Origin: Deinococcales bacterium
GTDB taxonomy: Bacteria > Deinococcota > Deinococci > Deinococcales > JAAFIG01
Direction: 5' to 3'
Assembly: GCA_013298595.1 (NCBI GenBank)
Contig: JAAFIG010000003.1
Span: 164,460 to 228,459 of the forward strand
Length of the DNA stretch: 64,000 nucleotides
The first letter of the stretch is position 1, and every line of letters begins with the position of its first letter. Positions 26,052-35,563 of this stretch are shown here, piece after piece. The position numbers and the translations under genes were made by a program. A model generated the notes under the pieces. The model saw only the letters and a program-made list of their open reading frames with translations. It had not been told where the DNA came from and did not search any database.

Positions 26052-27581
26052 ATGTTCAAATTTCAGTCAGCTTTGATTGGCTTAGCACTGCTTGGTAGTG
26101 CTTTTACAGCCCAGCAATGGCATGCTCAGAACAGCTTAATTAGTGAAACCAGAACCTTTCATAACAGCCATCAAAAACAATTAAGCCAACTGGTACAACG
26201 CCAACCACCCTTACTTGCTTATATCCCAACCTATTACAAAGATGTGCAACCCATCCTTGATAAAAATTGTGTCAGTTGTCATATCGAAGGTGGAATTGCA
26301 CCATTTAGTTTATTCCACCCCAAAGAAGCAGTCGAATACGCTCGAGAAGCCCAATTTGCTGTGCAAAAAAAGAAAATGCCACCGTGGATGCCTGGTGGTG
26401 AAAGCCCCAAGTTTAAAGATGAAACCAAATTAACCGACGACGAAATTGCCGTTATTGCCAATTGGGCATGGGCTGGTGCACCACTCGGTAAAACCACAGA
26501 TGCCAAACCTCGAGTCTTACCAACACAACAAAACAGCAAACCAGATGTGGTCATGGATATTGGTAAAGCCTTCGTTCCAAACCCCGAATTAACCGATGAG
26601 TACCGTTGTTTTGTCGTAGACCCTAAACTCGAGTCTGAGCGTTTTATTACAGGTTATAATATTATACCCAGCAACAAAAAAATTGTGCATCACGTGGTGA
26701 TATTTACAGTTGAACCACAAATGGTACCCGAACTGAAAAAGCTCGAGGCAACCGCCGATGGACGCGGTGGTTACGAGTGCTTTGGCGGACCTGGACTACC
26801 AATTCGCTTATCGGCAGGTGCAAGTAACATGGGATTTTCGATTATGGGCAACTGGGTACCTGGTTCAAAAGGTGGTATTCAGTACCCAAAAAATACAGGC
26901 ATCAGCCTCAAACCAGGCACTGTTTTAGTATTACAAGTCCATTACAATTTACTAGCAGGTAAAGGTTCAGATCGTACTGTTGCTCACCTTAACCTAGCTG
27001 ATACAACCGAAAAAACCACTGGTTTACGCGGCAGTATTTTTATGTCACCCGTCGAAATTGCCTGTCCAAGCGGAATATCTTCTGACCCTAACAACACCTG
27101 TTCTCGAGAAGCCGCTTACAAAGCAGTCGAACCCTACCAAGGTGCAGAGCTAACCAACACGCTCCGCAATGGCTTATTACTGACATACTGCCAAAGCAAA
27201 CCCCAACACAACAACGGCATTAGCACCACACAATGCAACTTCCCCGTCAATGCCGACCGCAACATTTTACTCGTCCAAGGACACATGCACTTACTCGGAC
27301 AAAGCATCAAACTCGAACTCAACCCAGACAACCCAAAAACCCGCAAAGTCATCCTCGAGATACCCAACTGGGATTTCCACTGGCAAAGCGGTTACTGGCT
27401 CGAGAACCCCATCCCTATCAGCAAAGGCGACACTGTACGCATCACTTGCACTTGGAACAACACCCCAGAAAACCAGCCCATTCAAAACGGCAAACAACTC
27501 GAGCCAAGATACACTGTTTGGGGCGAAACCACTCGAGATGAAATGTGTTTAGCTGGTTACACTGCCTTGCCAAGAAATTAA
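26052..27581 (+). CDS. Cytochrome c fused to copper type II monooxygenase domain
   Basis: 509-residue exported protein. After an N-terminal hydrophobic signal comes a c-type haem domain (CVSCH at 73-77, probable Met ligand in KKKMPPWMP) and then a peptidylglycine/dopamine-monooxygenase-like domain. The expected copper ligands are all visible: His213-His214 (IVHHVV) and His297 (VHYN) for one copper, His411/His413 (GHMH) and Met498 (RDEM) for the other. The haem may feed electrons to the copper sites in place of ascorbate. TATCCT stands five bases before the ATG. It is divergent from the cold-shock gene. Confidence 0.82.
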   Translation: MFKFQSALIGLALLGSAFTAQQWHAQNSLISETRTFHNSHQKQLSQLVQRQPPLLAYIPTYYKDVQPILDKNCVSCHIEGGIAPFSLFHPKEAVEYAREAQFAVQKKKMPPWMPGGESPKFKDETKLTDDEIAVIANWAWAGAPLGKTTDAKPRVLPTQQNSKPDVVMDIGKAFVPNPELTDEYRCFVVDPKLESERFITGYNIIPSNKKIVHHVVIFTVEPQMVPELKKLEATADGRGGYECFGGPGLPIRLSAGASNMGFSIMGNWVPGSKGGIQYPKNTGISLKPGTVLVLQVHYNLLAGKGSDRTVAHLNLADTTEKTTGLRGSIFMSPVEIACPSGISSDPNNTCSREAAYKAVEPYQGAELTNTLRNGLLLTYCQSKPQHNNGISTTQCNFPVNADRNILLVQGHMHLLGQSIKLELNPDNPKTRKVILEIPNWDFHWQSGYWLENPIPISKGDTVRITCTWNNTPENQPIQNGKQLEPRYTVWGETTRDEMCLAGYTALPRN

Positions 27582-27601
27582 ATCGTTAGGTATGCCTCTA
27601 A

Positions 27602-27629
27602 GTAGGGCGAGGCGTGCCTCGCCGCTACG
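27602..27629. repeat. GTAGGGCG palindromic repeat between convergent genes
   Basis: GTAGGGCGAGGCGTGCCTC, then GCCGCTACG: palindrome of the GTAGGGGCG family, followed by TTTTGATT. Placed between the ends of two convergent genes, it could act as a two-way terminator. Confidence 0.7.
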
Positions 27630-27635
27630 TTTTGA

Positions 27636-29243
27636 TTAATACACCAAGGCTTGTCCATCGCATCTCGAGTCCGAACCAGCCACAAGTGCGTCCCCTAATC
27701 GCCAAATAATTTGCCCACGACCAAAGCTACCTGATTCTAATTGCAAACTAATACCATGCCCTTTGCTGCGTAAACCCTCGGCTAAATGCACTGGCGTGTG
27801 CGTCTCGAGTTCGACATTGCGTTCCTCGAGCCACTGCCAACGTGGGGCATCGAGGGCAGCTTGTGGGTGCATCTGGTAATCAATGGTGTTGACCATCATT
27901 TGCAAATGACCTTGTGGCTGCATAAAACCACCCATCACTCCAAAAGGTCCAACAGCAGCATTATCTTTGCTTAAAAAACCAGGAATAATCGTGTGGTACG
28001 GACGTTTCTTAGGCTCGAGGGTGTTAGCATGATTTGGCTCGAGGGTAAAATTTGCTCCTCTGTTTTGCAAAGCAATACCCGTATTTGGCACAACAATACC
28101 GCTACCAAAACCAGCGTAATTACTTTGAATATAACTGACCATCATGCCATCAGCATCGGCAGTACAAAGATACACAGTGCCATTGCGCGGTGGTTGCCCA
28201 GCTTTTGGTAACAAGGCTGTATCCGTAATTTCGGCACGGCGCTGTGCTGCATATTCTTTACTCAGTAAACCAGCTATTGGCACATCAGAAAAATCCATAT
28301 CTGCCACAAAATTCTTTGTGTCCGCAAAACCAAGTTTCATTGCCTCGAGTTGCCAATGATAACTATCTAAACTTTCTCGAGCAACGCCTGAAAAATCAAA
28401 ACCCTCGAGAATATTTAACGCTGTTAAAGTGGCAATACCCTGACCATTAGGCGGAATTTCCCAGACATCATACCCACGATAATTTGTCGAAATTGGATTA
28501 ACCCAAGTATTGGTATGTGCTTTCAAATCCTCGAGGGTAATCACACCACCTGTTTGCGCGGCAAAATCCTCAATAGCCCGCCCAAGATACCCCGAATAAA
28601 AATCCTCGGCTCGAGAAGCCGCAATTGCTTTTAATGTTTTGGCATGATCGGCAAACACAAAACGCTGTCCAGCTTTAGGTGCAACACCATCTTTGGTAAA
28701 CGTTTGAAACCAAGGTTTGAATTCAGCACCTGTGAGTGCCGCATAATTCCGCGCCGCATACCCCCAAAATTTCGCCACAGTACTTGACACAATAAAACCT
28801 TGCTCGGCATAAAAAATAGCTGACTCGAGCAAACGTTCAAACGGTAAACGCCCAAATTTGCTATGCAAATCCCGCCAAGCCGATGGCACACCAGGCACTG
28901 TCACAGCTAACCAACCACGTTGCGGCATAGTGGTATGCCCCTGCGCCTCGAGTGAACTTCGGCTAAGCCCCGCAGGCGCACGACCCGACGCGTTCAAACC
29001 ATGCAACTTACCATCCGCCCAAACCAATGCAAAAGCATCCCCGCCAATACCATTAGAAGTCGGTTCGACCACTGTTAAACAAGCCGCTGTAGCAATGGCA
29101 GCATCCACAGCATTACCACCAGCTTTAAGAATATCCAAACCCGCTTGCGCTGCCAAAGGTTGACTGGTTGCCACGGCACCCCTCGAGCCAAAATTGGAAA
29201 CACCACGACTGACATACGGATTCGACTCGAGGTTTAAGTTCAT
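27636..29243 (-). CDS. ggt: Gamma-glutamyltransferase / glutathione hydrolase family
   Basis: 535-residue N-terminal-nucleophile hydrolase made as a proenzyme and self-cleaved. The probable new N-terminus and catalytic residue is Thr356 (NG-TVYLCTADADGMMVSYIQS), followed by NYAGFGSGIVVP. The large subunit contains GGNAVDAAIATA and NGIGGDAFALVW. No signal peptide is evident, so it may be a cytoplasmic member acting on gamma-glutamyl or related amides. TACAAT stands five bases before the ATG. Confidence 0.9.
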   Translation of the reverse strand: MNLNLESNPYVSRGVSNFGSRGAVATSQPLAAQAGLDILKAGGNAVDAAIATAACLTVVEPTSNGIGGDAFALVWADGKLHGLNASGRAPAGLSRSSLEAQGHTTMPQRGWLAVTVPGVPSAWRDLHSKFGRLPFERLLESAIFYAEQGFIVSSTVAKFWGYAARNYAALTGAEFKPWFQTFTKDGVAPKAGQRFVFADHAKTLKAIAASRAEDFYSGYLGRAIEDFAAQTGGVITLEDLKAHTNTWVNPISTNYRGYDVWEIPPNGQGIATLTALNILEGFDFSGVARESLDSYHWQLEAMKLGFADTKNFVADMDFSDVPIAGLLSKEYAAQRRAEITDTALLPKAGQPPRNGTVYLCTADADGMMVSYIQSNYAGFGSGIVVPNTGIALQNRGANFTLEPNHANTLEPKKRPYHTIIPGFLSKDNAAVGPFGVMGGFMQPQGHLQMMVNTIDYQMHPQAALDAPRWQWLEERNVELETHTPVHLAEGLRSKGHGISLQLESGSFGRGQIIWRLGDALVAGSDSRCDGQALVY

Positions 29244-29279
29244 ACTTCATTGTACGAGAAATCAGAACTCAATGAATCA

Positions 29280-30248
29280 TCAAGCACTGGCTTTTTGTAC
29301 AGATTCAATAATTTTCGCCTGTGCCAACGGATGAGTCGCATCTGCTGGTTGGGCAAATTGCAACTCTGCTTCGCCATTGACCACTAAAGCAAAATGCTCG
29401 AGCATCGCCTGATAACGATTGACTTGCACAGTTTTTTCGGTCACACCATTCAACACAACCGTACCAATTTCTTGACCAGGATGGACAAATTCAGGCAACT
29501 CGAGAATCCCAGCACTGCCAACCACCTCAAGATGCTGACGTGACGGCAAAGCAATCGAACACTCAAACACTGCATGAGCCTTAGAAAACTCGAGAATCGC
29601 CGAAGTCGTTAAATCCGAAAATTCCTCGGGAGCAGTTATCCCACCAAAACGCGCTCGAGCTGTCAAAGCCGAAGGTATTTCATTCAGCAGCAAAGAAGTC
29701 GCATTGATACAATAACAACCCAAATCGTACAACGCACCACCACCAAAAGATTTCACCCAACGAATATTCTCGGGCGCTTGTAGCATAAACGAAAAACTAG
29801 AGCGAATTAAACGCACCTCACCAATCTGACCAGATTGAATAATTTCCCGAGCACGAGCAAATTGCGGATGATGCCGATACATAAAACCTTCCATCGCCAA
29901 CAAACCCTTCGCCTTAGCCAACTCGAGAATCTGCGAAACTTCAGCTGGATTCAAACCCATTGGTTTTTCCACCAACACATGCTTACCAGCCTCGAGTGCC
30001 TTTAACGCCCAAGGCAAATGCAAATGATTCGGCAATGGAATGTAAATCGCATCCACATCCGACTCGAGCAACGCATCATAACCATTCACCACTCGAGGCA
30101 CAGCAAATTTTTGCGCTTGAGTCTCGCCTTTGGCTACATCTCGAGAAGCAATGGCAGCCACTTCGACATGAGTCGCTGCGTGCATCGCAGGAATAAGTGC
30201 TTTATTGATATTAGCAGCGCCAAGAACACCAAAACGAATTCTTTTCAT
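29280..30248 (-). CDS. Gfo/Idh/MocA-family oxidoreductase
   Basis: 322-residue NAD(P)-dependent sugar or inositol-type dehydrogenase. The N-terminal Rossmann fold starts FGVLGAANINKALIPAM, with EKPMGLNPAEV at the conserved Lys-Pro position and GGALYDLGCYCIN in the C-terminal substrate domain. TAAACT lies six bases before the ATG. It follows ggt on the same strand but has its own promoter box. Confidence 0.9.
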   Translation of the reverse strand: MKRIRFGVLGAANINKALIPAMHAATHVEVAAIASRDVAKGETQAQKFAVPRVVNGYDALLESDVDAIYIPLPNHLHLPWALKALEAGKHVLVEKPMGLNPAEVSQILELAKAKGLLAMEGFMYRHHPQFARAREIIQSGQIGEVRLIRSSFSFMLQAPENIRWVKSFGGGALYDLGCYCINATSLLLNEIPSALTARARFGGITAPEEFSDLTTSAILEFSKAHAVFECSIALPSRQHLEVVGSAGILELPEFVHPGQEIGTVVLNGVTEKTVQVNRYQAMLEHFALVVNGEAELQFAQPADATHPLAQAKIIESVQKASA

Positions 30249-30327
30249 GCAATTAGTTTAACAGGATTAAACCCGAAGAAAATAATCAACTAAATTCATG
30301 TATTCAGATTTCTCGAAAATCCAAAAA

Positions 30328-30361
30328 TTTGAGCCTCGAGTAAAATATCTCGAGGCTCAAA
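30328..30361 (-). terminator. Purine operon terminator built from CTCGAG pair
   Basis: TTTGAGCCTCGAG and its exact complement flank an eight-base AT loop, five bases past the purL stop. It should end the long purF-purL transcript. Confidence 0.85.
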
Positions 30362-30365
30362 ATCC

Positions 30366-33300
30366 TTACAATTGCTTCAACGCATTTTCAAACAGGGTTA
30401 AGCCGCTTCGTCCACGCTCACCACGATGATAACGCGGATGCTGCCAAGCAAAAACATGATTCTCTGGATGCGGCATTAAACCAAGCACATTACCAGCCAA
30501 ATTCGTAACACCAGCAATGCTCGAGAGACTACCGTTGGGATTGGCAGGGTATTCATCGCTCGAGTAACGCAAAGCAATTAAGTTATTGGCTTCAAGATGC
30601 GCTAAGGTTGCAGGATCACACAAGAAACGACCCTCACCATGAGCAATTGGCGTGTCAATTCCAGCCTCGAGACCAGACAGCCAAAAACTCCTCGAGGATT
30701 GATTCGCCTCGAGCGTCACCCAACGGCACTCAAAATGACCTTGTTCGTTATAGGTCAGCGTACTCGAACGCGGTTCAAAACCACCAGGCAGGACACCAGC
30801 CTTGACCAATGTTTGAAACCCATTACAAATACCCAACACAGGCTTACCACTAGCAACAAAATCCTCGAGTTGCTCACCCAAGCCTTCACGCAACGCAAGC
30901 GCCCACATCACACCAGCACCGAGATCATCACCATAAGAAAAACCACCAGGCACAATCAAAAAACCATAATCCTCGAGTTTCCGTTCACCCGCAAATAACT
31001 GATTGAGATGCACAATCTCAGGATGACCACCCGCGAGTTCAACTGCTAAAGCTGCATCATGGTCACGATTCGTACCATTGGCATGAATAATAATAGTTTT
31101 GGTTTTCGTAGGGGCGACCCTTCTTGACCCTAGAGCAGCACCTAACGGGCTTGGGTCGCTTGTGGTCGCCCTGTCCGTAGGGACAGATCCCCGTGTCTGT
31201 CCTGTATTTGCCTCGAGCCTTTGCGTATCAGGCGAGGCATTGAACGATTTTGTTTCGGGCACGGGCGAGGCAAGCCCCGCCCCTACGGCTGAAACGGGAT
31301 TTGGGGCGATTTCATCACGCCAAGCCATCTCGAGAACACTGATTGGGCAGCGAATCACTTCGTCCATGCCCCAAAGGAAAACCAATTCGTTTTCCGATAG
31401 CACAGCATCAACTTCTATGTTGCTCGAGACTGCCTCGAGACGATCAGCGCTGATATCCGTTTTGGTTGTGACTGTGCCAATTTGCGTCAGTGGTACTCCA
31501 GCGAACATGGCTTCAAAAGCAGCTTTGTTCTCAGGGTTGACCTCGAGAATAATTCTGCCTGTGGATTCACTAAAAAGTATTTGCTGGGCATCCAAAGCAG
31601 GGTTTTCTGAACTCTTATTAAGCAATTGCACACTCGCACCAAACCGACCTGCGATACACATTTCAGCAAGAGCAACAGCAAGCCCACCTTCGGAGCAATC
31701 ATGGGCACTTTGTACCAAACCAGCATTTATAGCCTGATGCAACGCACGATAACGTTCGAGTGGACTCTCAAGCGGTTGTGGCACAATCCCACCCTCGAGA
31801 TCATGAATCATGGCGTAATGACTCGCACCCATTTCATCTCGAGTTTCACCCAGCAAGTACACCAAATTATTTTCAGCTTTGAAATCCATTGTGACTGTTT
31901 TACTAGCATCAGGCACAATACCAACAGCACTGATTAACAATGTTCCTGGGATGGCGTGTTTCTGACCGTCCTCATCGGTGTACTCGTTATACAAAGAATC
32001 CTTACCTGAAACAAATGGCGTACCATACGCCATCGCTGCGTCATAACACGCCCTTGAAGTCTCGAGGAGACCACCCAAGCGGTCAGGCAAAGTTGGATTG
32101 CCCCAACAAAAATTATCGAGAATCGCAATTTGGTCAGGGTTTGCTCCGACACACACAGCATTTCGCACAGCTTCATCAATTGCCGCCCACGTCATCGCAT
32201 ACGGATCGGACAGCCCAAATTGTGGACAAATACCATTAGAAATCGCCAAGGCTTTTTTGGACTTACCCGGATTTGGCACAATCACCGCAGCATCAGAAGG
32301 ACCATGATTCGCAGCACCAACCAGCGGTCTTACAGCTGTACCACCCTTGATTTCGTGATCGTACAAACGAATAATTTTCTCTCGAGATTTGATATTCGGA
32401 TGGGCAAGCAAATTCAATAAATCAATTTCAGGATCAATTTCTCGAGGGTCACGGGCGGTCAGAGGTGAGGCAAGCTGTCTTGACCCTAAAGATGCACCTG
32501 ACGGGCTGGGTCGCCCCGCCCCTACGGTTGCTTTCAATTGACGTTGCGGAATGCCTTCATGGAGGAACTCGAGGTCTAACTCACCAACGGTTTTTTCATT
32601 ATGGGTTAAAACCAATCTTCTCGAGTTGGTAAATTCGCCAAGATGCACCAATTCAACATCTTGCGAATCACACAAAGCTTGTAAACGCGATAAATTCTCG
32701 AGTTTCACCGCTAAAACCATGCGTTCTTGGGCTTCGGAAAGCCAAATTTCCCACGGACGGAGACCAGGGTACTTCAACAACGCATTCTCGAGTCGAATGT
32801 ACGCCCCTAAATCCTTACCCATTTCACCCACAGCACTACTAAAACCACCCGCTCCACAATCAGTCATGGCGGTGTACAAACCCTCGGCTTTGGCACGCAG
32901 AATCACTTCTTGTACTTTTTTCTCAGTGATCGGCTGACCAATTTGCACACTGGTACTGGCAATCTCAGCAGTGTTCGTATCCATTTCTAAACTCGAGAAC
33001 GTCGCACCACGCAAACCATCACGACCAGTCCGCCCACCAATGGCAATAATCGCATCCCCAGCGTTTGCCTCGAGCGGCTTAGCATTGGTTTTAGAAGCAG
33101 GCAGAATACCAACACAACCACAATACACAAGCGGGTTAGCGGTGTAACCCTTATGGTAAAGCACAGCGCCATTCACAGTGGGAATACCCATTTTATTGCC
33201 GTAATCTTCGATGCCTCGCACCACACCTTCCTGAATTCGACGCGGATGCAACACACCATCGGGAACGGAATCCTGCTCGAGATCACCAAAGCACAAAACA

Positions 33301-34244
33301 TCCATATTGGCAATCGGTTTCGCACCCAATGCCAGCACATCACGAATTACACCACCAACACCTGTATTTGCCCCACCAAAAGGCTCGAGGGCACTTGGAT
33401 GATTATGCGTTTCGACTTTCACCGCCACATCAAAATCATCATCGAATTCAATAATCCCAGCATTATCCACAAAAGCAGAACGCACCCATGACTTATTCAA
33501 ATCCTTGGTGGCTTTGGCAATAAAAGATTTCAGCAACCCATTCACCACTTCGCCCGTATTCGTTTCGATACGCGCCCGAAAGGTTTTATGCACACAATGC
33601 TCCGACCATGTTTGAGCAATCATCTCGAGTTCAACATCCGCCGCACTGCGATTTTCTTTTTCGTAATACGCTTTCACAGTTTGCATCTCGAGCAAATCAA
33701 GTGCCAAACGACGTTCCTTAGAAACCTCGAGCAAACGATCATCAGAAACACCTCGCAAATCAGTATACTCAACAGCCGCACTCGAAAGATTCGCGTGTTC
33801 AACAAACGGCGGAGAGATTTCTTGGTTTAAGGTGAAGCGTTCAATCACTTCATTGGCACGTTCATGAGCCAAAACTTTTAATTCCTCGAGCGTAATTTGT
33901 TCGGCGTACTCGAAACGCTCACCAGTAGCCGCTGCCTCGAGCCGAATGTTTAGCATTCGAGCAGCCTCGAGCAGACTATCAGCAGCGGAATCAGTCACGC
34001 CAGCTTGCAGGGTGAGTTCAAAAAAAGAAATGTTCGGTTGTAGGGGCGAGGCACGCCTCGCCCCTACGGGGAATACGGTGAAGGATTCGGTGACAGGATC
34101 GCATAAGACTTCACGGCAAAGGCGTTCAACTGCCTCCTGTTCGAGTGATTCGGCTTTAACAAGATACAATCTCGAGCGGTTGGGCGAGGCAAGCCCCGCC
34201 CCTACGGTGGGTTGGTTGCGGATTTCGATTCGGTAAGTGGACAT
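30366..34244 (-). CDS. purL: FGAM synthase, single-chain, with in-frame palindromic inserts
   Basis: 1292-residue phosphoribosylformylglycinamidine synthase (fourth step of purine synthesis) of the large type, with PurS-like N-terminus, AIRS-like synthetase core (VKVETHNHPSALEPFGGANT, AGGFSSAVGEMGKDLG) and C-terminal glutaminase with Cys about 1140 (GICNGFQ) and His/Glu near 1259-1261 (PHPEN). Four stretches with the GTAGGGGCG repeat are translated in frame: residues about 14-21 (VGAGLASP), 60-67 (VGARRASP), 572-595 and 985-1043. The last lies in the linker before the glutaminase. GGAGG stands four bases before the ATG. Most Deinococcota are expected to have separate purL, purQ and purS. Confidence 0.96.
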   Translation of the reverse strand: MSTYRIEIRNQPTVGAGLASPNRSRLYLVKAESLEQEAVERLCREVLCDPVTESFTVFPVGARRASPLQPNISFFELTLQAGVTDSAADSLLEAARMLNIRLEAAATGERFEYAEQITLEELKVLAHERANEVIERFTLNQEISPPFVEHANLSSAAVEYTDLRGVSDDRLLEVSKERRLALDLLEMQTVKAYYEKENRSAADVELEMIAQTWSEHCVHKTFRARIETNTGEVVNGLLKSFIAKATKDLNKSWVRSAFVDNAGIIEFDDDFDVAVKVETHNHPSALEPFGGANTGVGGVIRDVLALGAKPIANMDVLCFGDLEQDSVPDGVLHPRRIQEGVVRGIEDYGNKMGIPTVNGAVLYHKGYTANPLVYCGCVGILPASKTNAKPLEANAGDAIIAIGGRTGRDGLRGATFSSLEMDTNTAEIASTSVQIGQPITEKKVQEVILRAKAEGLYTAMTDCGAGGFSSAVGEMGKDLGAYIRLENALLKYPGLRPWEIWLSEAQERMVLAVKLENLSRLQALCDSQDVELVHLGEFTNSRRLVLTHNEKTVGELDLEFLHEGIPQRQLKATVGAGRPSPSGASLGSRQLASPLTARDPREIDPEIDLLNLLAHPNIKSREKIIRLYDHEIKGGTAVRPLVGAANHGPSDAAVIVPNPGKSKKALAISNGICPQFGLSDPYAMTWAAIDEAVRNAVCVGANPDQIAILDNFCWGNPTLPDRLGGLLETSRACYDAAMAYGTPFVSGKDSLYNEYTDEDGQKHAIPGTLLISAVGIVPDASKTVTMDFKAENNLVYLLGETRDEMGASHYAMIHDLEGGIVPQPLESPLERYRALHQAINAGLVQSAHDCSEGGLAVALAEMCIAGRFGASVQLLNKSSENPALDAQQILFSESTGRIILEVNPENKAAFEAMFAGVPLTQIGTVTTKTDISADRLEAVSSNIEVDAVLSENELVFLWGMDEVIRCPISVLEMAWRDEIAPNPVSAVGAGLASPVPETKSFNASPDTQRLEANTGQTRGSVPTDRATTSDPSPLGAALGSRRVAPTKTKTIIIHANGTNRDHDAALAVELAGGHPEIVHLNQLFAGERKLEDYGFLIVPGGFSYGDDLGAGVMWALALREGLGEQLEDFVASGKPVLGICNGFQTLVKAGVLPGGFEPRSSTLTYNEQGHFECRWVTLEANQSSRSFWLSGLEAGIDTPIAHGEGRFLCDPATLAHLEANNLIALRYSSDEYPANPNGSLSSIAGVTNLAGNVLGLMPHPENHVFAWQHPRYHRGERGRSGLTLFENALKQL
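31110..31300. repeat. Compound palindromic repeat inside purL (linker)
   Basis: About 190 bases made of several GTAGGGGCG-family units (GTAGGGGCGACC, GTCCGTAGGGAC, GGGCGAGGCAAGCC..CGCCCCTACG), translated as about 59 residues between the synthetase and glutaminase domains. A block GACCCTAgAGcAGCACCTaACGGG is shared, with small changes, with the insert at 32460. Confidence 0.75.
32460..32527. repeat. Palindromic repeat inside purL (core)
   Basis: GGTGAGGCAAGCTGTCTTGACCC near one end and GGTCGCCCCGCCCCTACG at the other, read in frame as ATVGAGRPSPSGASLGSRQL and ASPLT. Same family and partly the same inner block as the insert at 31110. Confidence 0.7.
34042..34073. repeat. Palindromic repeat inside purL (N-terminal)
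   Basis: GTAGGGGCGAGGCACGCCTC, then GCCCCTACG: near-perfect palindrome translated in frame as VGARRASP (residues 60-67) in the PurS-like domain. Confidence 0.8.
34183..34208. repeat. Palindromic repeat inside purL (extreme N-terminal)
   Basis: GGGCGAGGCAAGCCCCGCCC, then CTACGG, translated as VGAGLASP (residues 14-21), the same peptide as in the linker insert. Confidence 0.75.
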
Positions 34245-34280
34245 TTTTCCTCCAATAGACGGCTCGCTGACCGACTTTCA

Positions 34281-35156
34281 TTAGGTCATTTGGTATTCTT
34301 TATTGATTTCTTGAATAGCATCTTCGATTTCTTGATCTAATTTTTCTTTTGCTGGGCGAATATCCGCCCAAGTATTACTGAGATACAGAGTTTGTTTTCC
34401 GTCTTCAATTGACATTCCTATTGCATCTCTAAGCATTCGGATCGTATCAATTTGCCAAAATCCTTGTGCGCGAATGAATCGCAAAATTTCCTCAAGTGAT
34501 ACTTGTTTTGAGTGCATTTGTTGAACTTGTGTAACAACACTTTTATATATTAATTCTTTCAGTATTTTTCTAGTTGCTTCTACAATAATCTTGTGTTCGG
34601 CAGTATGAACTCGAGCCGCAAAAGTCTCGAGGGTATCACCTTCAATAAATGGTACTTCCCTTGTCACGATTGCCTCGCCAGCGTCTAATTCTGGAATGAC
34701 ATGATGCACCATACAACCTGATCTCGAGATTTCACTTTTTTGCCACGCGGCAAAAGCATCTTCGATGGCATGAGCGCCAGCAAATTCATTGGGCAGCGCA
34801 GGGTGCAAATTGATGATTCGTCCAAGAAAAGTCTGGCATAACGCACCAGAATCAATGTGCATCCAACCAGCCAGAACAAGTAAATCAGGGTTGTGTTGCT
34901 CGAGGGTTTTTGCTAAATCAGCATCATAGTCTTCTCGAGACTTTCCAGCATCTTTATACGGTTTAAGTGGGAAGTACAATGTGGGAATACCAGCGCTTTT
35001 GGCTCGCTCGAGACCAAAAGCGGCTTTGCGATTAGACACAACCAATGCAATTTCTGCCTCGAGATCACCGTTTTGCACAGCATCCATCAGGGCTTGGAGG
35101 TTTGTTCCAGAGCCAGAAATCAGCACAATCACTTGAGGTTTCAAGGTTGCCGCCAA
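34281..35156 (-). CDS. purN: GAR transformylase with extra C-terminal domain
   Basis: 291-residue phosphoribosylglycinamide formyltransferase (third step of purine synthesis). The core has VIVLISGSGTNLQALM, LVLAGWMHI, the catalytic NLHPALPNEFAGAHA (Asn, His) and HHVIPELDAG with the Asp. After about residue 205 there is an unusual extra domain of about 80 residues: LEEILRFIRAQGFWQIDTIR, MLRDAIGMSIEDGKQTL and an acidic tail. It recalls the L7/L12 C-terminal fold pattern (K/R-I..R-x-x-x-G-x-x-x-x-E-x-K). The start overlaps the vapC end by 16 bases, so translation is probably coupled to the toxin gene. Confidence 0.93.
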   Translation of the reverse strand: MAATLKPQVIVLISGSGTNLQALMDAVQNGDLEAEIALVVSNRKAAFGLERAKSAGIPTLYFPLKPYKDAGKSREDYDADLAKTLEQHNPDLLVLAGWMHIDSGALCQTFLGRIINLHPALPNEFAGAHAIEDAFAAWQKSEISRSGCMVHHVIPELDAGEAIVTREVPFIEGDTLETFAARVHTAEHKIIVEATRKILKELIYKSVVTQVQQMHSKQVSLEEILRFIRAQGFWQIDTIRMLRDAIGMSIEDGKQTLYLSNTWADIRPAKEKLDQEIEDAIQEINKEYQMT

Positions 35157-35563
35157 TCCTCGAGTTTTAAGTTCGGGAAATACTGAAAATCTGAAGTATT
35201 GTGTGTGACTATAATCAAACCATAGGTTAAAGCGACGGCGGCAATATATAAATCTTCGTTTCCTGCTGGCGTGGCTGAACCAGTCAAGAGATGATTTTGT
35301 TTCAATTGAATTTTTAACTGAGCGGCTGTGATGGCGACTTCTTGGTCGAAATTGAGGATATGAATATCCTTCAGTAAAGCATTGGTTAAGTATTCATACC
35401 GCTCCCGACTTTTGGGCTGAAGTAAAAAACCTTGCTCGAGTTCCATACAGGTGATACTCGAGGTTGCCAAATCAGCTTTCGGATACTTTAAGAATTGTGC
35501 CTCAACGTGTGGATCACCTCGCACGTAATCACTGATGACATTGGTATCTAACAAGTAACGCAT
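35141..35563 (-). CDS. vapC: VapC-type PIN-domain toxin
   Basis: 140-residue PIN-domain ribonuclease. Acidic site residues are visible: Asp6 (LLDTNVISDYVRG), Glu42 (TCMELEQGF), Asp in NEDLYIAAVAL and Asp in THNTSDFQYF. It would cleave RNA, usually tRNA or rRNA, when freed from its antitoxin. It overlaps the antitoxin stop by one base and the purN start by 16 bases, inside the purine operon and on the same strand. Confidence 0.92.
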   Translation of the reverse strand: MRYLLDTNVISDYVRGDPHVEAQFLKYPKADLATSSITCMELEQGFLLQPKSRERYEYLTNALLKDIHILNFDQEVAITAAQLKIQLKQNHLLTGSATPAGNEDLYIAAVALTYGLIIVTHNTSDFQYFPNLKLEDWRQP

